From Mesostigma viride (lineage: Eukaryota > Streptophyta > Mesostigmatophyceae > Mesostigmatales > Mesostigmataceae), in NCBI GenBank assembly GCA_009746045.1, contig RPFO01000584.1, positions 1,305,843 to 1,369,842 of the forward strand: DNA of 64,000 nt, given 5' to 3'. Made by a program: the position numbers and the translations under genes. The first letter of the stretch is position 1. Every line of letters starts with the position of its first letter. The notes beneath the pieces are model-generated. The model was not told the DNA's origin. It saw nothing but the letters and a program-made list of their open reading frames with translations, and did no database searches. This document shows, piece after piece, positions 57,191 through 64,000 of the stretch.

Positions 57191-58949
57191 CCAACATGTG
57201 TGCCCCCTCTACCTCGGCTTGGGCCTCATGCCCGTATGCACGGTGCATCTGGTATGCTAACAGTTTCAGGGTGACAGCCTGAGGTGCAGTGGCATTGTCA
57301 GGATTCTCAACAGGTGGGGTGACTACTGGGGTAGTGACATTGGCTAACTGGGCAGCTTCAGAGGCTGCACGAAAGGCCGCCCGTGTGAGCACCTTGCCAA
57401 TGTGAAGATCCACACTAGGGTGGTGTGTACCGAGAACATCTGCCCGCCCAGCATTCTCTTGCACTGTCACAACATTCCTCATAGGCCCAACCGCCCCAGT
57501 ATCTAGCTGGGGTGCTGCAGTAGTGCTTGGTCGCTCGGCGTTGTACACACCCGACCTAGAAGACACCACATTGCTTAGGTCACGCATTGTAGACCCGTGC
57601 TCAGGAAGCACGTGATCCTGGCGCGACAGAGCCAGAGCAGCATCAACGGATTGCGTGAGCACATCACGGAATGAGACAGAGGATGCAGTCACGTTGCTTT
57701 TAGGAACGACGTCAGGCTCTACGACGGCCCGGTTCAGCGTGACGCATTGAGCAAAAGAAGGGGTATCGAGCGTGCTCTCACCTGACTTTCGTGCTGCCCG
57801 TCGCTCTGCCCACTCCTCGCGTGTGCCGTGGACGACGATGCGCTTGGCCTTGCACGCCTCCACGCTGTGACCACGCAGAACGTCGTGGCACTTGCGGCAA
57901 AGGTTGTCCTCGAGCTCCAGGTCCGGGCGAACTCGGCAGTCATCCCGGACATGGCGACGTCCGAAGCAGCGCTCACAGCGTTGCTTGCGGTCAGTAGACG
58001 CCCCCTGCTGCCGCTTGGCCGGGGGATGATCACCCTGCTTGGCGTCGCCACCATGCCCGCGCTTGCGCCCTCGCTGGCCCCCGTTGTTGCCGTGGCCGAC
58101 GACCTTTTTCAGGATGGCCGTAAGCTCCGACCGCGTAATTGGAGCCTCTGCGCCTGAAGAAGAAGACGCGCCGGCATCCACCTTGCGCAGGGATGGCAGA
58201 GCAGCCGAGGCAGCCGGCTTGGACTGCGCACTCTTGAAGCATGAGATCAAATACAGCATGCCCTCGTCGAAACTGACAGCACTCTTCTTTTTGAGTTCCG
58301 TCGCTATGGTCAGATGCACATCCGACGACAGGTCGCATTTCTTGAGAAATCGATTGCACAGGAAAATGGGCTTGAGAGTATCTAGCAGCTTGTGCTTGTG
58401 CACGAAGACCTGGAAATCACGTGCAGCCCCGGGCAAATTTGCCTTATTAACTGCATAGCCCTCGAAGTCGTTGAAGGCTTGCTCGTCGGCCTCTTCCTTA
58501 GACCGCGACAAGTGGGCATCTAGACCGTTGTAAAAAACTTCCCAGGTTTGTTTGTTGTCGTCCGCAATGCGAACTAGATTGGCAATGTTTGGGTGCTTTG
58601 TTGTACTGCAGAATACTGCACGGAACTTGCCAATCAGCTCCGAATCTTTGTCTGCGCGTCCATCGCGCAGACGCTTGAGAGCAGCTAGAAAATCTGCTGC
58701 GTCGTCCGCCGTATAGTCGGCAGGTAGATCAGCGGGCACCTCCGTTTGCTTGAGAGGGCCGCGATTCAGTGCATCGTCAGCAGCAAGCATCAAATGCTTG
58801 AACTGCTTGGCCAGTTCAGGTTGCGCCACGAGGGTTTGCATCAACCTCGTGGCCTCGTCCGCACTAAAGCGTGGCAGGACGGACCCTGCGGCCTCGCCAC
58901 TTGGCGTATCTGTGTGTTCGCCCGTGCGGCTCCGTGTACCGGAAGCCAT
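57168..58949 (-). CDS. gag: Gag with CCHC knuckle and pre-integrase motif
   Basis: This 593-residue frame starts at the ATG at 58947-58949. A helical capsid-like region runs to about residue 250 (SKEEADEQAFNDFEGYAVNK; FLCNRFLKKCDLSSDVHL). A CCHC knuckle CERCFGRRHVRDDC and a second Cys pair with CRKCHDVLRGHSVEAC follow. The tail includes LLAYQMHRAYGHEA, the HH half of the integrase zinc site (GAG-pre-integrase). The frame closes at 57168 while the integrase reading (PLYNELKN before CPAC) continues in another phase from about 57190. No protease lies between gag and integrase. Confidence 0.78.
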   Translation of the reverse strand: MASGTRSRTGEHTDTPSGEAAGSVLPRFSADEATRLMQTLVAQPELAKQFKHLMLAADDALNRGPLKQTEVPADLPADYTADDAADFLAALKRLRDGRADKDSELIGKFRAVFCSTTKHPNIANLVRIADDNKQTWEVFYNGLDAHLSRSKEEADEQAFNDFEGYAVNKANLPGAARDFQVFVHKHKLLDTLKPIFLCNRFLKKCDLSSDVHLTIATELKKKSAVSFDEGMLYLISCFKSAQSKPAASAALPSLRKVDAGASSSSGAEAPITRSELTAILKKVVGHGNNGGQRGRKRGHGGDAKQGDHPPAKRQQGASTDRKQRCERCFGRRHVRDDCRVRPDLELEDNLCRKCHDVLRGHSVEACKAKRIVVHGTREEWAERRAARKSGESTLDTPSFAQCVTLNRAVVEPDVVPKSNVTASSVSFRDVLTQSVDAALALSRQDHVLPEHGSTMRDLSNVVSSRSGVYNAERPSTTAAPQLDTGAVGPMRNVVTVQENAGRADVLGTHHPSVDLHIGKVLTRAAFRAASEAAQLANVTTPVVTPPVENPDNATAPQAVTLKLLAYQMHRAYGHEAQAEVEGAHMLGHLYTTS

Positions 58950-59263
58950 CGGGATTTTTATGAATACAAGTTAAAGCCCGACCGGCTCAGCTATGGCGGT
59001 CGGTCACGTTGAGCTTGGGATAAGGTGAACACAGAGAACTGCTGTCGGAGCTGGCCACCACTGGTTTATGTCTTAGCCAGCAAAGCCTATCCGGTTAGCC
59101 GTAACCGTGGGACAAGCTAGCTGTCCGTACCGACCCGGATAAGGCCCCGGACTGGGGCCTAGATGGCGCCGGCCCTAGGCGCCGCCCTTAGACCGGTCGA
59201 CCGCATCGGACCGCCGGATTATAGCCGGCGGCTTAGCGGACGCTAGCGGAAGGCGTGCGGACG
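58950..59263. other. Non-coding interval
   Basis: Contains small inverted repeats (gaccggctcagctatggcggtcggtc at 58979-59005) and GC-rich palindromic bits, e.g. ggcgccggccctaggcgcc at 59164. No gene and no LTR-like copy of 53800-54000. Confidence 0.4.
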
Positions 59264-60311
59264 GACATGGGGAACTTAGAGCCAGATGCTAGGGCTCTAG
59301 AGTTACTCAACTACACTCGTGGAAACCCCGGAGTCAGGCAGTCAGCCCAACTCTGGCTAGACAGCTTATCACTGGAAGCGCGGGCGGTGGGGCTTATGAT
59401 CAGCAAGAAAACGGAGGTCATGGCCATCGGCTTCCATGCTGGGATAGCCCCACCCACCCTCCTCTTGCTGGACGGCAGCCCCGTCCCCCCGGCGACTCGC
59501 TTCAAGCTCCTTGGCAGCTGGCTTCCCTCCACGGCCGACGACATCAACACCCGCATTGGCCAGGCCTGGGCGGCCCTCCGCCGCCTCGACAGGTTCTGGA
59601 CCTGCCGCTACCTGAGTGAGCGACGCAAGCGCATTCTGTTCAAGGCCCTAGCTTGTCCTCAGCATCCTCCTTTATTCTGATCCTCCTTTATGGCTGCGAG
59701 GCGTGGACCCTGGACCAGGCGCTGAGCCAGCAGCTTGACGGTACCGTCACTCGAATGCTCCGTCATATCCTCGGCGTCCGTTACCAAGAACGCCGCACCC
59801 GGGCCGAGCTCTACTGCGAGCTCCCTCTTGTCACCCATACCATCCGACACCGCCGCCTCCTCTTTGCCGGCCATCTTGCCCGCACAGACCAGGTGAATAC
59901 CGATGTGGGCCCTGCCGGGGGGCTTAAGACGGGCCAACCAGGTAGACACCTCCTCCTATGGCAGGGTCCCCTTGTCCCATCGCAACCCACTGGCAAACTT
60001 GCGCGCGCCGGGCACCGGCGCGGCGCGACCCGGACCTATGTGACACAACTGCTTCAAGATGCAGGGCTTCTGGGACTATCCGTACTCCGCGCCCGCATGA
60101 TTGACAAGGAGAAATGGGCTGCCATCTGCGATAAGCACCTTCCTGAGGGGTATGCTCCTGTTTTCTCCCCACAGGCCCCGCGGCCCGTTGCTAGCCAGGG
60201 TAGAAGTCCGCAGGTGGAGGTTATTATTGGTCCTGAGGATAGCCGCTACACTACCGCCTCGTCTGCCATTACAGTAGGGGACAGCTCGGATGAGGATTAC
60301 ATCGCCATCTA
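59264..60311 (+). pseudogene. LINE C fragment: RT C-terminal part
   Basis: Two frames encode the end of a LINE RT. The first has LSLEARAVGLMISKKTEVMA, FKLLGSWLPSTADDINTRIG and SERRKRILFKAL. The second has LLYGCEAWTLDQALSQQLDG, MLRHILGVRYQERRTR and RHRRLLFAGHLARTDQ. They are split by a 16-bp tandem duplication (atcctcctttat at 59664 and 59680). The 5' palm is missing. A (CTTA)n tail follows at about 60428, as in LINEs that end in short tandem repeats. Confidence 0.82.
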
Positions 60312-60427
60312 GTGCTTAACGGTTGGGGGATGATGCAGACGATATTTGTGTAACTTTTGTGTAATTATTTTTCTAATGAGATTAGCATAGTACTCCGTGG
60401 CATGCCTTTGCGCATGACACGCAAGTA

Positions 60428-60462
60428 CTCACTTACTTACTTACTTACTTACTTACTTACGA
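60428..60462 (+). repeat. (CTTA)n tail of LINE C
   Basis: About eight cttactta units 120 bp after the LINE C stop codon. Confidence 0.8.
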
Positions 60463-60645
60463 CCCTGTTAAAGATAACGGCTCCGCAACCAGCCCAGTTG
60501 TTGTTGTTGTTGTTGTGTCCCACGCCGCACATGGGCAGCAGAGAATCTATAGTGGCCGAGGGCTCCGTAACCAGCCCAGTACCTGATATTGGGGCAGCTA
60601 TGGCGCCGTACCCACTACCTGACCCGTCCCGTATACCCCAAGTTA

Positions 60646-60841
60646 GGTTAAATAGTGCCGGAACCTTTTGCCCACTGAGGCAAATCGGTCCGTCACACTA
60701 TTTTGCCCGGAATAACCACTTCCGAGCACCCAAGTTAATTCGGCCGAATTAACTTGGGTGCTCGGAAGTGGTTATTCCGGGCAAAATAGTGTGACGGACC
60801 GATTTGCCTCAGTGGGCAAAAGGTTCCGGCACTATTTAACC
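60646..60841. mobile_element. 196-bp perfect foldback MITE with TTA duplication
   Basis: The two halves are reverse complements around cgg/ccg at 60743/60744, starting ggttaaatagtgccgg and ending ccggcactatttaacc. TTA flanks both sides (60643-60645 and 60842-60844). A TTA duplication suits a PIF/Harbinger-type MITE; family assignment is inference. Confidence 0.8.
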
Positions 60842-60844
60842 TTA

Positions 60845-61050
60845 AGTCCCCAACGTAAATTAAACCGAACCCGTTAACGCCCCCGTAAACATAACCGGCC
60901 CGGTTACTGGGCCATACCGGGTCTTGGGGCCAGTATTCCGAACGGTACCGTAACCGGTCCGGTAACCCAAACCGCCAACGGCTACGGACCCGTAACCTGG
61001 CCCGTCGAAGTTACCGGGCAGGCTACGGGGGCGTCGAAGTTACCGGGCAG
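60845..61050. repeat. Degenerate ccggtaacc-rich stretch
   Basis: Repeated variants of aaccggcccggttac and gtcgaagttaccgggcaggc(t)tacggggg (twice, 61005-61055). No coding signal. Confidence 0.5.
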
Positions 61051-61051
61051 G

Positions 61052-61500
61052 TTACGGGGGCTTCAAATTAACTCCTAGTGCAAAGGGGATATTAAGGGCC
61101 TTGTGCATCTTGGTGACGTTGCCGTCGAGTCGTTGCTCCAGCTCCTGCGTCAGTGTCCAGGTCTCGGCGCCGTAGGTCAGGATCGTCAGAATGACGACCT
61201 TGAAGAGGTCACGCTTCACGATCCGGGGTAGGGCGTGGTTGCTCCACCAGCGGTGGTGGTCATGGAGTTGCGCCCACGCCATGCCGATCCGTGTCGTCAG
61301 GTCGTCCTCGCAGTCGGGAAGCCAACTGCCGAGCAGCTTGAAGCGGCCTGAAGTAGGGTAGTTGACCGCGGTGTCGTCTAAGAGGCGGAGTGTGGGTGGG
61401 GGCCCTGCCATGCCGAGGGCCAGGGCCTCCGTTTTGGGGCTCAGTGATTTCTAGACCAACCGCCCGAGCCTCAAGCGCCAGGCAGTGCAGCCAAAGTTGG
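61052..61500 (-). pseudogene. LINE D fragment, relative of LINE C
   Basis: The minus strand encodes LRLLDDTAVNYPTSGRFKLL, GSWLPDCEDDLTTRIGMAWA and ILTYGAETWTLTQELEQRLD, collinear with LINE C. Upstream, in another frame, LWLHCLALEARAVGLEI matches LINE C LWLDSLSLEARAVGLMI. A frameshift near 61440 separates them, and the fragment stops at about 61060. It is a dead remnant. Confidence 0.8.
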
Positions 61501-63062
61501 GAAGACTCCGGCTTCTCGATGAGCGCCCATAATCGATGAGCTTACGCGCATGTGCGCCCATAATGGGACTGCCCATGGATGCTGCATTAAGAATTTAGCC
61601 CTAGGGTTCAGGACTGTTTGACTATGACACATGTCAGCGGCCCCTTGTGGGATCGGCGATGCTGCTGAATACATCGTGGTGCAGGTGCCCCTTGTGCCTG
61701 CACCCAGAGCAGGTGGCAGTTTACACCGGCCACCTGTGCACAGGTTGTCGCTCATCTGGAATGTATAAAAAACCATATGCCCCTTCCCAGGGATATGTGT
61801 TACATAGCCTCCCCACGGAGGCATGTTCTTAATTAATTAAATATTAATTAAGTAATGACAGGATATACCTTCGGTCCATGCATGGCAACATAAACACAAG
61901 CCAAGAAGACACAAGCACCTCGATAGCCTTCCTCCTTCTAACCAGTCATGCCACAATAGGGTCCACCGGGCACTGACTCTCAAGGAGAGTGCACACACAT
62001 ACATGTCTATGGTTGCTTGTACATAAAATTCCAACTACAGCAAACACTCGCAGCCATGTAACTCACACCAAAGCTCTCCGGTTCCTGCCGCTTTCCTCAG
62101 CCAGGAAGCGTAACCAATCCCGATACAGCAGTGTGGCAAGATACCGCGGTAGATAACGTACCCAGACCTATTCCATGCCTTCAACCCATCCATATCCTCA
62201 ATATGGTCATGGGACAACGTCCAGGCCCATGTCCGCAGGAATAGGCGGACTCCGTAAATAGTTTTGTGACATTTGAGCCCTCAGCACATCTTATTAAACT
62301 TGCACGTGCTGCTTTCGGCTCAACCAATTCATGCTTGGTACATCGATTCTATGAAAAGACACATGCCAGCCCTTCAAACCCTGCCCATCGATTTACACCT
62401 CCTTTGATAAAGGGAGGTCGTCAAGGGTACCTCCAACACTGTTAGGAGAAGCGCATATTGAAAGCAAAGCACAGCACAGCATGTATCCAAGGAGCAAAGC
62501 ACATATACGCTTCAGTCCAGAAAATAGCCCAGGTCACACAAGGGGGGAGGCCCCGGCGCTTTTTGCAACATCTCCCACACCTCAAACAAACACGCTCTAT
62601 CCCTGAAGCCCCTGCTTCAGTTTCCCGTTTCCCAGTCTCTCGTTCACTAAAGAGAAACCATCGGCTGGTATACCGCAAACCGTTCATCCGCTTGCCTTGC
62701 CGACATTCAAGCCTCTCTCCTTGGCTACATGGGAAGTGCCCAGACTAAGAAGGTGGGAGGAGTGAGCAGGACATGAAATAGGGCGGGAGGAGTGGAGCAC
62801 AGGGGCTCCATGCCTGACGTCACGATGCATTATGTATCCCGAGATATAGCGCATTTCCCCACCACACGCCAACCATGGGCCTTTACCTTATGCTTTGTTT
62901 GCCTTATGCTTTGTTTGAAATAAAGCCCCTTCCCCCCCCCCTTTTCGCTGGGCTACGTAAAGAGACTAGTGCTCCTTAAAGTGGATTATTATGTAGAGCA
63001 TCTTGCCTGGTTTCAGAAAAACATGGTTTCAGAAAAACAGGTTCAGGCAACAGCACCTGGGT
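61501..63062. other. Interval without a supportable gene
   Basis: Short frames only. Features seen are ttaattaattaaatattaattaa at 61830-61852, tgctttgtttgccttatgctttgtttg duplicated at 62890-62920, and a C10 run near 62935. No domain recognised. Confidence 0.4.
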
Positions 63063-63203
63063 TCAGACAACGGGTCGCACCTTGATGAACTTGTCATCGG
63101 ATCCGCTGATGAGCAGCCCATTCAGAAGCGCCAGGCAGTGGACGGACGCGGAGTGCGCGCCCCCGAGTGACGTGAGCAGCTTGCCGGTCGCCAGGTCCCA
63201 CAC
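63063..63203 (-). CDS. WD40-repeat terminal exon (partial gene)
   Basis: The minus strand reads VWDLATGKLLTSLGGAHSAS, then VHCLALLNGLLISGSDDKFI and KVRPVV-stop, one WD40 blade (WD ... H ... SGSDD..I). A good acceptor (catggcag) lies directly upstream at 63204. Stop TGA is at 63063-63065, but aag|gtgcga inside the exon could also be a donor. No other WD40 blades are visible to the right, so earlier exons are distant, outside the window or lost. Confidence 0.5.
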   Translation of the reverse strand: MWDLATGKLLTSLGGAHSASVHCLALLNGLLISGSDDKFIKVRPVV

Positions 63204-63215
63204 CTGCCATGGCTC

Positions 63216-64000
63216 GCCGGTTTCACCCGACAGCCCCCCGTACCAAGGACATCAAGTGCAAGAGGGTGACAAGCGTCCACCCGCGAGCAAACAAGACAGG
63301 GCACAAAGTTAGAAGCGCCAGTCACCGAGCATGTCTGAGTTGGCGTGAGTGAGCGTGGCTCTTGCGAAAGTTCAACCAAACCACTTCCATGTGTGTCGGG
63401 CACATTCAACTGCCCAACCCACCTTAAATGCCGGGCACAGCGCCTACCCAACCCACCCTACAGCGGCACATGGGCTGCACTCTTATACCTGCATTCCAAT
63501 TCTACTCTAATAAACCGAGGTTCTCAACGGTAACTTGCTACATTTCGTCCCCTAAATGGCCATTCGCCCATACTAGCGGCGCGGAGCTCCCGGGCGCGCT
63601 GAAGGCGGCCTTCTCTCCGGAGCGAAGCGAAGGAGCACGTTACGGACATATTATTGCTACTACTCGGCGGGATTTACTTCACGGGGATATAACTGACGGA
63701 ATCGAGGATGGAAATTTCATGATTTTTTTAATGGCCGGGTGTGATTATCGGGAACGATTCGGATCAGTTCTGTTAAACCTATTGCCGTACGGGATCATGA
63801 GTTCATGGAATTCAGTTTAAATGAAGAGCTGAAGGACAGAATGAACTCCTCTGATGGACGGGATTGAATCATGGGATCGATTCACGGGATCAGTTGACGG
63901 TACCCTACTACCTTACTTGACGGGATCTACACGAGGGGAACCGACCGCGGGAATTTGTGAGCGACTTTACGCCTTCATAAATGGGTGACAGGGTTGGAAT
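63216..64000. other. Interval without a supportable gene
   Basis: Short frames, a ctccggagcgaagcgaaggagc stretch near 63616, and several cgggatc/gggatcgattc repeats at 63780-63930. Nothing recognised. Confidence 0.4.

Larger units (their letters stand above)
54283..58949 (-). mobile_element. Defective Copia-like element, no LTRs visible
   Basis: Minus-strand gag, integrase, protease-like, RT and RNase H segments occur in four frames. The 3' end runs directly into the GTCCCACC block and no direct repeats flank the set. A deletion removes most of the region between the RT active site and RNase H. Two of the joins lie at or near G/C-rich slippery sequence (56225-56232 and about 57190). Confidence 0.82.

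Overview
This is eukaryotic nuclear DNA dominated by transposable elements. The support is a seven-exon gene with GT-AG introns and one GC-AG intron, many retroelement classes, long microsatellites, and no operon-like packing. High coding GC, very GC-rich repeats, a DIRS/Ngaro-type tyrosine-recombinase element and a VWD-like extracellular exon suggest an alga, possibly of the green lineage. That placement is inference from general knowledge.

Layout. 1-1347: diverged non-coding duplication. 1348-4484: intact gag-only LTR element (minus, TSD TACTG). 5608-16885: candidate 11.3-kb DNA transposon bounded by 34/35-bp inverted repeats. It carries two divergent genes, a Zn-finger/poly-Gln protein (minus) and a 1722-residue protein with a GHTH.D.D motif (plus), separated by a 149-bp higher-order satellite and GC-box repeats. 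18049-19309: three 78-bp palindromes alternating with two 0.5-kb units holding a tRNA-like B box. 19325-20055: VWD-like exon. 21261-26890 and 27104-30649: two diverged non-LTR retrotransposons (minus) with a restriction-like endonuclease; the first also has PHD and RING fingers. 31969-33979: a 2-kb non-autonomous LTR element (plus, TSD ATTTG). 34273-34815: C-rich simple repeats. 35639-36160: acidic hypothetical ORF.

36464-39136 and 41735-44407 are two near-identical copies of one 2.67-kb non-autonomous LTR element in opposite orientation (TSDs GGACG and CTTCC). Between and beyond them lies a pogo/Tigger-like DDE gene of seven phase-compatible exons (39769-53778). Its second intron has grown to 9.3 kb by insertion of one LTR copy into a (CTTC)n tract and of a complete-looking YR retrotransposon (45021-50409) with split direct repeats. 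54290-58949: defective Copia-like element (minus) with an unusual domain order. 59264-60311 and 61052-61500: fragments of a third LINE family. 60646-60841: a perfect foldback MITE with TTA duplications. 63063-63203: orphan WD40 exon.

The most interesting candidates are the 11.3-kb two-gene transposon, the PHD+RING LINE, and the pogo-like gene with nested insertions. Most frame breaks in the large polyproteins fall in G/C homopolymers, so some may be sequence errors rather than decay.
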